Shown here: piece after piece, positions 45,198-59,778 of the stretch | Layout of the letters: each line of letters begins with the position of its first letter | Position numbering within the stretch: the stretch's first letter is position 1 | Source of the DNA: Pseudomonas sp. MYb118 | GTDB lineage: Bacteria; Pseudomonadota; Gammaproteobacteria; Pseudomonadales; Pseudomonadaceae | Assembly: GCF_040947875.1 (NCBI RefSeq) | Contig: NZ_JBFRXN010000002.1 | Location: forward strand, 496,001 to 560,000 | Direction of reading: 5' to 3' | DNA: 64,000 nucleotides | Position numbers and translations under genes: made by a program | Notes under the pieces: model-generated | Databases searched by the model: none | What the model was told of the DNA's origin: nothing | Seen by the model: only the letters and a program-made list of their open reading frames with translations

Positions 45198-48100
45198 ATG
45201 AATGACGTGTCCGGCCGCGAAACCCGCGCCGCTCTATCGCCCCCTGAAAAAAACCTGCCGCCCCTGAGCCCGGGCTTTTTGACTGAAGAAGATGCCGCAC
45301 GCTGGGTTCACCAGCAGATCCCAGCGAACTCCGACCGCGAACAAGGCAGCCTGATCCTGCGTCAGCCAGACGGCCCATTCAAGGCGACCGAGCCAGTGCC
45401 CGGCACCGTGAACCGCTTTGACCTGCGCAACCTCCTCGACGTCGATGCCCTGGGCAACTACCTGCACCCACCGGGCTACACCTGTGTGGCCAACGTGCAT
45501 TCCCACCCGCCGGCCCACGACAAAGTCCGCGCCGCCAATCCGGGTCAGGATGAGCTCACGCTCAGGCTGTTCCTCGGCTTCTTCTCCGAAATCGACTTCG
45601 TCGCCGACGTCTCCGAACGCCGCTTCTTTCAGAGCGCCTATCTCAGCGGCCCTGATGGTTCGCTGCTGAAATACACGCCCAGCGGCTCGGCGGAAGAACT
45701 CGACTATTTACGCTGGCTCAAGGCCGGCGCCCCCAAGGGCGACCCGGCAGGCGTGTACGGGGTGGCCAATGTCATCCGTAAAGTCGCTGCCCTCGGCGAG
45801 CTGGCGGTGGTGGTTTCAAACAAGGACTGGGGCGACTCGGTGGGCAAGGTACCGACCGACTGGAAGCCCGGCCGGGGCTTTTCCAGGAGCCGGATCACGC
45901 AAATGCCGGCACTGACTCGCCTGTGTGTCAGCGCCGAGCACGCCGTGCTGGCGGCGCTGAAACCCAAGAGCGCGCAGTCCTGGGGGCTGGTGCTCAGACA
46001 CCGCTCGTCGCCCACCTTCGTCGCCACCCAGGCACGCCCCGCCGGCCGTGCCGCCTGGACCCCGGCGCTGTATTTCCCCACGGGCGACGACGGCCAGTTG
46101 ACGTTGCCGGCCGACTATCTGCTGGACGGTTTCTACTACGCATCCCGGCCTGACCCGGCGCAGTCTCCGCCCCAGGAGCCCTGGCTCTACGAGAACTTCT
46201 TCACCCCGGCCGACCTGGCCGTGGCCGTTGCCTGCCAGCGCGCTGTGCCGCGTGAGCCCGGCCAACCGTTTTCGCTGTACATGCAGGCCGGGGACGCGGC
46301 CATGCTCAAGTACAGTTTCAGCGGCTCGGCACAGGAAGTTGCGCTGAGCACTGACAATCCCGACGGCTCCATCGGTAACGGTGGCCGCCAGGCCAGGTTA
46401 CGCACCGGAGCACTCAAACCCAGCGATTACGTGGCCGAAGTCGCCCAGGCCGGACCGCTTGAAGTGCTGCGCGCCAGCGCGTTATGGACACGTCCCGGGA
46501 TTGTCGGCAGCGAGTGGCAAGCCTTCGCCGGTTTTCCATGGCCGGTCCTCAGCCCGTTGTTCCTGTCCGCTGACGACGCCGCCCGTTATCTGCATCGGCA
46601 GATCGGGCAGCGTCGGGACCGGCGTTTCGCCGGCTATATCTTTCAACGCGGCGACCAGCGGTTCGTCGCCACACTCGCGCTCGAAGGCGGTATCGAGGCG
46701 CTCAGCAGCGGCCGACTCTACCCCCAGGACAACGCTGGCCGGTCGATTTTCCCCAGCGGCCTGGTTTTGCACGCTCGTTACGTTTCCCACGAGGCATTGT
46801 CGCGGCTCGACCCGGAGAACGTGCAGAAGCGCAAATGGTCCCGACAGGACGCCGCCCTGAGCCTGCAAATGTTCAGCGTCGAAGAAACGCGCCAGGTGCT
46901 GCTCGATCAACTGCCCCTGTATTTATCCGGTTCTGCCAGGACCCTGTTGCGCTTCGAGCCCGGTGAAACCGGCACCGCCCAATCGCTTGTAAAACGTCTG
47001 GGGACACACAAGCACCCAGGGCCGGTGGTGCAGGAGCTGGAAACCGGCCTGACCTTGCCCCATGCCTTCATCAAGGAGCAGGCCGCCGCCGGGCGCCTGA
47101 CGATGATCGTCAACAGCGAAATGTGGGGCCCCCGTGGTCTGGTGACATCCAACTGGGCGGCGGCCCAGGCCCCTTCGCAATGGAAACGTCCCGAGCAAGT
47201 GGCGTTTGGCGCAGTGTTCTACAGCGCCGATGCCGCCGCCGAGGACCAGTATTCGCGGGATGTGCGCCTGCACGATCAGGAAAAAGCCTGGTTTGGCTTC
47301 ATCCTCAAACACAAGGAGCGCGAGGAGTACGTCGCCAGCGAATTGATCCCGGTCGGCGAGGCCAGGAACGACGTGTTCCAGCCGCAAAGCCTGTTCGGGG
47401 TCAGCCGCACGCCACCTTGGTACACCTATCCAGCGGGTTTCCAACGTCATGCGTTCTTCTACTCGCGCCAACGCCTGAAGCGTTCGCTGGAACAGCCCAC
47501 GTCCTGGCTGTCGCAGTATTTCATCCTGCCCGATGACCTTTATTCCGCGGTGTATTACTCACGGCGCCGGCCAGTCGCCGAGTCGCCCGACCCCATCGCG
47601 CTGTACATCAGCACCCAGGATGGCGCGCTGCTCAAATTCGACAATCGCAAGGGTAACCGGCTGTTCGACAACGACGCGCCGGGCCTGGGTCTCGATGACT
47701 TCAAGAGCCTGCTGAGCAGCGGCAAAATGCAGCCTGACGAGTTTGTTCGCGCCATGATCAAGCATGGCGGGCTGCAGGTCATGCGCACCAGTTTGTGCTG
47801 GGACCGGCCCGGGCCGGTCGATGTGCACTGGCGCCCGTTCGAGAACCTGCAACGGCGCGAACTCAGCCCTGCCTTCAAGAGCATGGACGACGCGGCAGCC
47901 TACGCCCGTTCGCGAATGCCCGATGAGCCACGGCGGATCTTCGCCGGCCTGCTGCTGATCCGCGCCGACGGGCTGTACCTGAGCACCGAGCCTGCCGAAG
48001 TGACCAGTGAGGATTTCGACGTCAGTGTCATCTACCCCGCGCAAAGTATCCTCGCCGGGCTGTTTCCCGCGGGGTGCAAGGTTGCCGGTCGCTACCGCAG

Positions 48101-49913
48101 CCGGGTCGTGGGTGAACCTTCGCTGGTGCTGTCGCATTTGCAGAAACAGACGTACCTGAATCTGCCGACGGTTGACACCCTGTTCACCGCATTCAACCGC
48201 AAAAGAATTCCGGCGCCCCAGGCCGATCCGGCGCTCGACGAATACCTGTTCGGCCCCCAGGGCGCGATCATTCGTTATCGCAGCCGGCTGCTGGGCGACC
48301 TGCATGGCCAATTGAAGAGCGTGGTGCCGGGCCTGGCCGGGGATGCTGCGCAACTGACCGCCGGCACCGTCAGGCAACTGCTCTACAGCGGCGAACTCAA
48401 GCCCGGTGCCTGGCTCAACTGCCTGATCGGCGCAGGCAGTTTGCAGGTCGTCGCCGCCAGCCCCTTCTGGGGCAAGCCGCGCACGGTGAGCGGCTGGCAG
48501 CCCTACCCTGTGGTGACCACACTCGAGACCAAGGCCAGGTCCGCGCCGCTGTGCAGCCCGATGTTCCTGCAGGCCAATGCGGCGGCCCGGCATGTTCACG
48601 AGGCTGCCGGCGAGCGGGCCGTTGCGACGTTCGGCCTGATGCTGTCGGGCGCCCGCGATGGCCTGTTCTACGCCAGCTTGCCGCTGCCGGTGCAGGCTTC
48701 GCCCCTGTCCGTCGACCGAGTCTTGCCGCGAGGCACGCCACCTGCCCACACCACGGTGCACGCGTTGTACCTGTGCGCCCAACGCGCCGCCGATCAGGCG
48801 CATGACTGCCGGCGGTTCCTGTTCTCGCCACTGGACATGCACGGCGTGTGTTCGGCGGCTTACACGCCTCAGGGTTATCGGGTGGTGTACTTGTCCTGCG
48901 CCGATGGAGCGCTGCTGCGGTTCGCCATGAGCAGCTACGAGCAGGGTGAGTTCCTCGACGCCCAGGGTCAGGTGGAGTTGCGGTCCAACCAGTTCGCCAC
49001 CCAGGTGCAGGCGACTCAGGATGAGGATGACCTGGCACAGGGCCGATTCGACCTGCCGGACTACATCCGGCGCATGGCACGGGCCGGTACGCTCGAGGTG
49101 ATCATCACCAGCCCCTACTGGTCGCGCCATGGCCGGGTCGATGCCAACTGGCAGCCGCGCATGGCCGACCTGTTGACGCAGCAACGCTGGGCGGTCGATC
49201 CCGAGCCGACATTGGGGCCGCTGTTCGATGACTGTGATGATGCCGCCCGCTACATCCAGCAACGCGCTGGCAGCGGGTATTCCCACGACATCGACTCGGG
49301 TTTCGACAGCGCGATTCTCGCGCGTCCGACTTCGTCTGCCGACGCTGCCCGTCGGTTCGTGCCGTTGGAGGCCCTGGGCAGCAATGCCAGTGGGGAAAAC
49401 TCGGTCAATCGCATCTTCCGTCCACGGCAGGATCCTTCCAGGACTTCGATCGACCGCTACCCCACGTATCCCGAGGGTTACGAACCGGTGGCGGCGCATC
49501 AGTTGTTCCTGTCCGGCAACACGACACAAGCGCCGGACAACGAACAGGTCTACGCCAACTACGCCTCGCCGCTGATGGTTCGCGAGCGCACCCACGACCT
49601 GAAAGACAAAGGTTTCGACATTCGCTACCACTACTACACAAGCCCTCACGGCGTATTGCTGCGCTACACCCCGCAATACTCGGCAGCCGAAAAGGCGTTG
49701 CTGTCGACGGCGCCGGTGGCCTTCGAAGGCGGCAGGTGGATCACGAAACTCGGCCCCGAAGACTTCATCACCCGACTGGTCGAACTCGGCGATTTTCGCG
49801 TGCTGATCGCCGGGCATTACTGGCGCCAGACCGGGCGCATGGGCAAGCAGTGGCGGGAGCAGCGCCAACAGTCACCCAACCTGGGCGTCGTGCACACCCG
49901 TGACGAACTCTGA
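45198..49913 (+). CDS. Giant protein of seven DUF4329-like tandem modules
   Basis: The product has 1571 residues, no signal peptide and no membrane helix. Seven divergent copies of about 215 residues begin near residues 22, 236, 450, 662, 888, 1118 and 1334. Each has three blocks: A, SP.FLSADDAARY then a strand like FVATEP; B, YLSGPDGSLLKYTP (from residue 148 in module 1); C, L..G.L.P.DFI then G.LEV...S..W ending in a W.P stretch. Block A with a following histidine motif resembles DUF4329. Only module 1 keeps HSHP (101-104), followed by NPGQDE. At this site the other modules read YASRP, VSHEA, YSRQR, RSRVV, LCAQR and FLSGN. That motif recalls JAMM metalloproteases, but the usual Ser is missing. 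AAGGA lies about nine bases before ATG 45198. Confidence 0.75.
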   Translation: MNDVSGRETRAALSPPEKNLPPLSPGFLTEEDAARWVHQQIPANSDREQGSLILRQPDGPFKATEPVPGTVNRFDLRNLLDVDALGNYLHPPGYTCVANVHSHPPAHDKVRAANPGQDELTLRLFLGFFSEIDFVADVSERRFFQSAYLSGPDGSLLKYTPSGSAEELDYLRWLKAGAPKGDPAGVYGVANVIRKVAALGELAVVVSNKDWGDSVGKVPTDWKPGRGFSRSRITQMPALTRLCVSAEHAVLAALKPKSAQSWGLVLRHRSSPTFVATQARPAGRAAWTPALYFPTGDDGQLTLPADYLLDGFYYASRPDPAQSPPQEPWLYENFFTPADLAVAVACQRAVPREPGQPFSLYMQAGDAAMLKYSFSGSAQEVALSTDNPDGSIGNGGRQARLRTGALKPSDYVAEVAQAGPLEVLRASALWTRPGIVGSEWQAFAGFPWPVLSPLFLSADDAARYLHRQIGQRRDRRFAGYIFQRGDQRFVATLALEGGIEALSSGRLYPQDNAGRSIFPSGLVLHARYVSHEALSRLDPENVQKRKWSRQDAALSLQMFSVEETRQVLLDQLPLYLSGSARTLLRFEPGETGTAQSLVKRLGTHKHPGPVVQELETGLTLPHAFIKEQAAAGRLTMIVNSEMWGPRGLVTSNWAAAQAPSQWKRPEQVAFGAVFYSADAAAEDQYSRDVRLHDQEKAWFGFILKHKEREEYVASELIPVGEARNDVFQPQSLFGVSRTPPWYTYPAGFQRHAFFYSRQRLKRSLEQPTSWLSQYFILPDDLYSAVYYSRRRPVAESPDPIALYISTQDGALLKFDNRKGNRLFDNDAPGLGLDDFKSLLSSGKMQPDEFVRAMIKHGGLQVMRTSLCWDRPGPVDVHWRPFENLQRRELSPAFKSMDDAAAYARSRMPDEPRRIFAGLLLIRADGLYLSTEPAEVTSEDFDVSVIYPAQSILAGLFPAGCKVAGRYRSRVVGEPSLVLSHLQKQTYLNLPTVDTLFTAFNRKRIPAPQADPALDEYLFGPQGAIIRYRSRLLGDLHGQLKSVVPGLAGDAAQLTAGTVRQLLYSGELKPGAWLNCLIGAGSLQVVAASPFWGKPRTVSGWQPYPVVTTLETKARSAPLCSPMFLQANAAARHVHEAAGERAVATFGLMLSGARDGLFYASLPLPVQASPLSVDRVLPRGTPPAHTTVHALYLCAQRAADQAHDCRRFLFSPLDMHGVCSAAYTPQGYRVVYLSCADGALLRFAMSSYEQGEFLDAQGQVELRSNQFATQVQATQDEDDLAQGRFDLPDYIRRMARAGTLEVIITSPYWSRHGRVDANWQPRMADLLTQQRWAVDPEPTLGPLFDDCDDAARYIQQRAGSGYSHDIDSGFDSAILARPTSSADAARRFVPLEALGSNASGENSVNRIFRPRQDPSRTSIDRYPTYPEGYEPVAAHQLFLSGNTTQAPDNEQVYANYASPLMVRERTHDLKDKGFDIRYHYYTSPHGVLLRYTPQYSAAEKALLSTAPVAFEGGRWITKLGPEDFITRLVELGDFRVLIAGHYWRQTGRMGKQWREQRQQSPNLGVVHTRDEL

Positions 49914-49915
49914 AA

Positions 49916-50010
49916 CCCTGTAGGAGCGAGCTTGCTCGCGATGGCGGTGGATCAGGGACGTAAATGTTGACTGGCACACCGCAATCGCGAGCAAGCTCGC
50001 TCCTACAGGG
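49916..50010. repeat. REP inverted pair, first of a tandem duplicate
   Basis: Two arms of the GTAGGAGCGAGCTTGCTCGCGAT type enclose a spacer with GACGTAAATGTTGACT. The next pair at 50048 has almost the same spacer. Confidence 0.95.
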
Positions 50011-50047
50011 GCCGGGTCAGTCGTGGAATTTTTGGGCGGCATAGAAT

Positions 50048-50140
50048 CTGTAGGAGCGAGCTTGCTCGCGATGGCGGTGGGTCAGGTACGTAAATGTTGA
50101 CTGTCACACCGCAATCGCGAGCAAGCTCGCTCCTACAGGG
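50048..50140. repeat. REP inverted pair, second of a tandem duplicate
   Basis: Nearly identical to the pair at 49916, including the spacer ACGTAAATGTTGACT, so the unit was duplicated in tandem. The two copies are separated by 37 bases. Confidence 0.95.
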
Positions 50141-50155
50141 GCGGGGTGCAGGCAT

Positions 50156-50194
50156 TAAAAAACCCGCTGGCCATAACGGCCCAGCGGGTTTTTA
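50156..50194. terminator. Bidirectional Rho-independent terminator
   Basis: AAAAAACCCGCTGG and CCAGCGGGTTTTTA form a long stem around a short loop, with A and T runs on both sides. It ends purL-yqfO on the minus strand and the seven-module gene on the plus strand. Confidence 0.93.
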
Positions 50195-50208
50195 TTGCGG
50201 CAGGGCGA

Positions 50209-50520
50209 TCAGAAATCTTCCAATCGCCACACCTCGTAAGCCGGTGTCTCGTAGGGATGACTGAGTTTCAAGGCCGCTACGCACGCCTTGATCCACTCGT
50301 CCGCCACCACCAGCTCCACTTTCCATTCATCGAGCACTTCCACTTCACCCAGTTTGCCGATGTACGGCTGGCTGCCGTCCAACGCGCGGAACTGGCCCTG
50401 ACCCAGCACTTGCCAGGCACAGTGGTCGTAGTCGCCGATGCGCCCGCCGCCGGCTTCGAAGACGGCGGTTTTCACCGTCTCGACGTGGCTGTCGGGCACA
50501 AAGAAGCAGAGCTTGTACAC
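50209..50520 (-). CDS. YqfO-family (NIF3 insert domain) protein
   Basis: The 103-residue protein MYKLCFFVPDSHVETVKTAVF, then GGGRIGDYDHCAWQ, LGEVEVLDEWKVE and HPYETPAYEVW, matches the CutA-like insert domain of NIF3/YqfO proteins encoded alone. Function is unknown. The start is a GTG four bases after the purL stop, with GAGG overlapping that stop, so translation is probably coupled to purL. Confidence 0.88.
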   Translation of the reverse strand: MYKLCFFVPDSHVETVKTAVFEAGGGRIGDYDHCAWQVLGQGQFRALDGSQPYIGKLGEVEVLDEWKVELVVADEWIKACVAALKLSHPYETPAYEVWRLEDF

Positions 50521-50524
50521 CGCC

Positions 50525-54421
<3,897 letters not shown>

Positions 54422-54470
54422 CTTCGGGACAGCCTCGGGAAGGGGTGTGCTTTGAGGCCGTGCATTCTAG

Positions 54471-56156
<1,686 letters not shown>

Positions 56157-56157
56157 T

Positions 56158-56260
56158 CTGTGGGAGCGAGCCTGCTCGCGATGAATGCCCGGACACCGCA
56201 GGGTGTCAGCCAACCCGCGTTATCGTTGACGACCATCGCGAGCGTGCTCGCTCCTACAGG
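56158..56260. repeat. REP inverted pair, first of a tandem duplicate
   Basis: The left arm is GTGGGAGCGAGCCTGCTCGCGAT; the right arm has a variant (CGAGCGTGCTCGCTCC). The spacer contains ATGCCCGGACACCGCAGGG and AACCCGCGTTATCGTTGACG, nearly the same as in the next pair. Confidence 0.94.
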
Positions 56261-56272
56261 TACGGCGTGGTT

Positions 56273-56376
56273 CCTGTGGGAGCGAGCCTGCTCGCGATAA
56301 ATGCCCGGACACCGCGGGGTGTCAGCCAACCCGCGTTATCGTTGACGATCATCGCGAGCAGGCTCGCTCCCACAGG
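56273..56376. repeat. REP inverted pair, second of a tandem duplicate
   Basis: Both arms are the GTGGGAGCGAGCCTGCTCGCGAT type. The spacer is almost identical to that of the preceding pair, so the whole unit was duplicated. Confidence 0.94.
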
Positions 56377-56392
56377 GTGAGGGGCCAGGGCA

Positions 56393-57136
56393 TCAGGCCT
56401 TGGCGGCCGCCAGGATCAGCGCTTTCATTTCGGAGACGGCGGACTTGAAGCCGACGAACAACGCATGCGCCACCAGCGCGTGGCCGATGTTCAGTTCGTT
56501 GATGCCCTTGATCGCCGCGACCGCTTCGACGTTGTGGTAGTGCAGGCCATGGCCGGCATTGACGATCAGCCCCTGGGCCAGGCCGAAGGCCACGCCGTCG
56601 GCGACTCGCTTGAGTTCTTCGGCGACTTCGGTCGGCGTCTCGGCATCGGCGTAACGTCCGGTGTGCAGCTCGATGGCCGGGGCACCGACACGGCGCGAGG
56701 CTTCGATCTGCCGTTCGTCGGCGTCAATGAACAGCGAGACTTCAGAGCCGAGCCTGGACAGGCGTTCCACCGCCGCCTTGATCCGCGCTTCCTGCCCGGC
56801 CACATCCAGGCCGCCTTCGGTGGTCAGCTCCTGGCGGGTTTCCGGGACCAGGCAGATGTGCGCCGGGCGAATGCGCTCGGCGAAGGCCATCATTTCTTCG
56901 GTAACGCCCATTTCGAAGTTCATGCGGGTCTGCAGCACGTCCTTGAGCACCAACACATCGCGCTCCTGGATGTGCCGGCGGTCTTCGCGCAGATGCACGG
57001 TGATGCCGTCAGCGCCCGCCTCTTCCGCGTCCAGCGCAGCCTTGACCGGGTCCGGGTAGCGAGTACCCCGGGCCTGACGCAGGGTGGCAACGTGGTCGAT
57101 GTTCACGCCAAGGAGAATGCGGGTGCTGGTGGTCAC
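56393..57136 (-). CDS. pdxJ: Pyridoxine 5'-phosphate synthase
   Basis: The 247-residue barrel enzyme makes pyridoxine 5'-phosphate from 1-deoxyxylulose 5-phosphate and the PdxA product. [32 protein letters not shown] and [11 protein letters not shown] are family hallmarks. It follows recO in the same direction, the standard order. Confidence 0.97.
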   Translation of the reverse strand: MTTSTRILLGVNIDHVATLRQARGTRYPDPVKAALDAEEAGADGITVHLREDRRHIQERDVLVLKDVLQTRMNFEMGVTEEMMAFAERIRPAHICLVPETRQELTTEGGLDVAGQEARIKAAVERLSRLGSEVSLFIDADERQIEASRRVGAPAIELHTGRYADAETPTEVAEELKRVADGVAFGLAQGLIVNAGHGLHYHNVEAVAAIKGINELNIGHALVAHALFVGFKSAVSEMKALILAAAKA

Positions 57137-57187
57137 GAAAATGCTCCAGAAGAAGAGAGAGTTCGGTGCACAGCATACACGCTGAAT

Positions 57188-57877
57188 TCAGGGCTTTCGA
57201 AACAACTCTCGGGAAACCAGCGGTCGGCCGCCCAGATGCACGGCCAGCGCCTGACGCATCAGACGCTTGGCCGCGGACAGCGCACCGGGGGCCGACCAGT
57301 CGGCCTCGGCCATGGCCAACAGCTCGGTACCGTTGAACAGGCCCGGTTGCAGCAGGTAGACCTGTTCCAGGCCGGCATCGACTTGCAGGCGGTACAGCCC
57401 CTGCGGGTCGATGGGCTGGCCGTGGATATCGGTGGACAGCGCAAAGCCGTAGCCGAGATCGTCGAGCAGGCGCCATTCGAAGGAGCGCAGCAAGGGCTCC
57501 AGCGGCCGCCCCTCGGCCAGCGCCAGCAGCGTCGCCGCGTAGTGATCGAACACGCCGGGGTGCGGGTCTTCGGCCGGCAGCAGGCGAATCAACAGTTCGT
57601 TGAGGTACAGGCCACTGAACAGCGCCTCGCCGTGCAGCCAGGTGGACACACCCGCGCTCTCCATGCGCCCGACATTCTTCAACTCGCCGCGCCCGCGAAA
57701 CTCGACTTCCAGCGGCACGAACGGCCGCGCCAGCGTCCCCGCCTTGCCCCGCGCACTGCGCAACACCGCCCGCAACCGCCCTTGCGGCGTGATGAAGTCC
57801 ACCAACGCGCTGTTTTCGCGGTAGGCGCGGGTGTGCAGGACGTAGGCGGGTTGGCCGGGTTGCGGGGTTTGCGACAT
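57188..57877 (-). CDS. recO: DNA repair protein RecO
   Basis: The 229-residue protein has the OB-fold start ([32 protein letters not shown]) and a helical C-terminus. It loads RecA onto SSB-coated DNA with RecR. ATG 57877 gives the standard N-terminus. A REP pair separates it from era, so part of the transcript may end or be processed there. Confidence 0.94.
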   Translation of the reverse strand: MSQTPQPGQPAYVLHTRAYRENSALVDFITPQGRLRAVLRSARGKAGTLARPFVPLEVEFRGRGELKNVGRMESAGVSTWLHGEALFSGLYLNELLIRLLPAEDPHPGVFDHYAATLLALAEGRPLEPLLRSFEWRLLDDLGYGFALSTDIHGQPIDPQGLYRLQVDAGLEQVYLLQPGLFNGTELLAMAEADWSAPGALSAAKRLMRQALAVHLGGRPLVSRELFRKP

Positions 57878-57901
57878 GTAAGTCTCGATGAGCAAATACC
57901 A

Positions 57902-57993
57902 CTGTGGGAGCGAGCCTGCTCGCGATTGGCTCTGGCAGCCAACATTTATGTCGACTGACAGGCCGCTATCGCGAGCAGGCTCGCTCCCACAGT
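57902..57993. repeat. REP inverted pair inside the era-recO space
   Basis: Two arms of the GTGGGAGCGAGCCTGCTCGCGAT type around a spacer of about 46 bases. It lies within an otherwise tight operon, between era and recO, and may lower recO-pdxJ expression. Confidence 0.95.
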
Positions 57994-58016
57994 GGCTGTA
58001 GGTGTCCTGGGACCCT

Positions 58017-58919
58017 TTACAAGTCGCCGTAACCCAGCGAACGCAGCGCGCGTTCGTCGTCGGACCAGCCGCCCTTGACCTTGACCCACAGGTTGAGCAT
58101 GACCTTGGAGTCGAACAGCAGCTCCATGTCCTTGCGCGCCTCGGTGCCGATGCGCTTGATGCGCTCGCCCTTGTCGCCAATGATGATCTTCTTCTGGCCA
58201 TCACGCTCGACCAGGATCAACGCATGGATGTGCAGGGTCTTGCCCTGTTGCTTGAACTCTTCGATTTCCACGGTGATCTGGTACGGCAGCTCTGCACCCA
58301 TCTGGCGCATGATCTTCTCGCGCACCAGTTCTGCGGCGAGGAAGCGGCTGCTGCGGTCGGTGATCTGGTCTTCCGGGAAGAAGTGATCGTTTTCCGGCAA
58401 CTGCTCGGCGATCACTCGCTCCAGCGCGTCGAGGTTGTGCCCGTGCTGCGCCGAGATCGGGATGATCTGCGCGTTCGGCAGTTGTTCCTGCAACCAGGAC
58501 AGGTGCGGCATCAGCTCGGCCTTGTCCTCGATGCGGTCGGTCTTGTTCAGCGCGACGATCAGCGGGCCGGTCACGTATTGCACGCGCTCGAGGACCATCT
58601 GGTCTTCTTCGGTCCACTTGGTACGATCCACCACGAAGATCACCACATCGACGTCTTTCAACGCCGCCGAGGCGGTCTTGTTCATGTAGCGGTTCAGGGC
58701 CTTTTCACCGCCCTTGTGCATGCCTGGGGTATCGACGTAGATCGCTTGCACGTCGCCTTCGGTCTTGATGCCCAGCATGTTGTGGCGAGTGGTCTGCGGC
58801 TTGCGCGAGGTGATCGCCAGTTTCTGGCCGAGGATGTGGTTGAGCAGCGTGGACTTGCCCACGTTGGGACGGCCGACGATGGCAACATAGCCACAGCGCG
58901 TTGCGTTTGTATCAGTCAT
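58017..58919 (-). CDS. era: GTPase Era
   Basis: The 300-residue GTPase acts in 30S subunit maturation. G motifs [17 protein letters not shown] and NKTD are present, and a C-terminal KH domain contains [17 protein letters not shown] 58919 overlaps the rnc stop by eight bases, a sign of coupled translation. Confidence 0.97.
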   Translation of the reverse strand: MTDTNATRCGYVAIVGRPNVGKSTLLNHILGQKLAITSRKPQTTRHNMLGIKTEGDVQAIYVDTPGMHKGGEKALNRYMNKTASAALKDVDVVIFVVDRTKWTEEDQMVLERVQYVTGPLIVALNKTDRIEDKAELMPHLSWLQEQLPNAQIIPISAQHGHNLDALERVIAEQLPENDHFFPEDQITDRSSRFLAAELVREKIMRQMGAELPYQITVEIEEFKQQGKTLHIHALILVERDGQKKIIIGDKGERIKRIGTEARKDMELLFDSKVMLNLWVKVKGGWSDDERALRSLGYGDL

Positions 58920-59601
58920 TGCCATTCTCCACACCCAGGGCAATCAAAGCTGCGGCGGCCGCTACCTGTTCGGCAATACGACGGCTCACACCCTGGCCCC
59001 GGCTTTTTTCATTCAGTAAGACAACTTCGCATTCGACGAAAAACGTTCGGCAATGCGGTTCACCCTGGATATCCACCACTTCGTAGCGCGGCAGTTCGCA
59101 ACCACGCGATTGCAGGAACTCCTGCAGGCGGGTTTTCGGGTCCTTGTTGGTGTCGACCAGGGTCAGGCCTTCGAACTCACCCGCCAACCAGGCCAGTACA
59201 CGCTCGCGCGCCACTTCGATACCGGCGTCCAGGTAGATTGCGCCGATCAGCGCTTCGAGGGCATCGGCCAGGATCGACTCGCGACGAAAGCCGCCGCTTT
59301 TCAACTCGCCGGAACCCAGGCGCAGGTAATCGCCCAGATCGAAACCACGGGCCAGGACCGCCAGGGTCTCGCCTTTGACCAAACGGGCGCGCAAACGCGA
59401 CAACTGGCCTTCGCGGGCCAGCGGGAAGCGATCGAACAGCGCCTGGCCGGCGACGAAGTTGAGGATGGCGTCACCGAGGAATTCCAGGCGCTCGTTGTTG
59501 CGCCCGGCAAAACTGCGGTGAGTGAGGGCCAGGACCATCAGTTCCTGATCCTTGAAGGTGTAGCCGAGCTGACGCTCCAGACGACTTAATGAGGCGCTCA
59601 C
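58912..59601 (-). CDS. rnc: Ribonuclease III
   Basis: The 229-residue double-strand-specific RNase has the signature [13 protein letters not shown] with the catalytic acidic residues and a C-terminal double-stranded-RNA-binding domain ([11 protein letters not shown], then [14 protein letters not shown]). It processes rRNA precursors and mRNAs. It overlaps era by eight bases. The 177 bases to lepB hold no gene. Confidence 0.97.
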   Translation of the reverse strand: MSASLSRLERQLGYTFKDQELMVLALTHRSFAGRNNERLEFLGDAILNFVAGQALFDRFPLAREGQLSRLRARLVKGETLAVLARGFDLGDYLRLGSGELKSGGFRRESILADALEALIGAIYLDAGIEVARERVLAWLAGEFEGLTLVDTNKDPKTRLQEFLQSRGCELPRYEVVDIQGEPHCRTFFVECEVVLLNEKSRGQGVSRRIAEQVAAAAALIALGVENGND

Positions 59602-59748
59602 GGTTTACCCACGCTGAGTTCGTGGCTGGATTTTCGCGCCATCACCAGGGTGCGGCGCAGGCTTGGGACAATTAACGCAGTGTTCAAAAATGACGTCCTG
59701 AGATGTTCGTGCATCCGGGGCCGTTTGTGGCGGTTCCAGAAATGCATT

Positions 59749-59771
59749 CGGCGCTGTGTTCAACAGCGCCG
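59749..59771 (-). promoter_or_regulatory. Hairpin between lepB and rnc
   Basis: CGGCGCTG and CAGCGCCG form a perfect eight-base stem with a seven-base loop, just after the lepB stop. Only a weak T-rich stretch follows, so it may be an attenuator or an RNA-processing site rather than a full terminator. Confidence 0.5.
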
Positions 59772-59778
59772 CATGTGT

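Noticed and set aside
47559..49868. A 769-codon open frame on the minus strand opposite the seven-module gene
   Set aside because: The plus-strand frame shows repeated conserved blocks and a ribosome site; the opposite frame shows no domain.
59602..59778. Possible remnant of a DUF4845 gene
   Set aside because: A short minus-strand frame ends [10 protein letters not shown], but it does not match the remembered C-terminus of that family.
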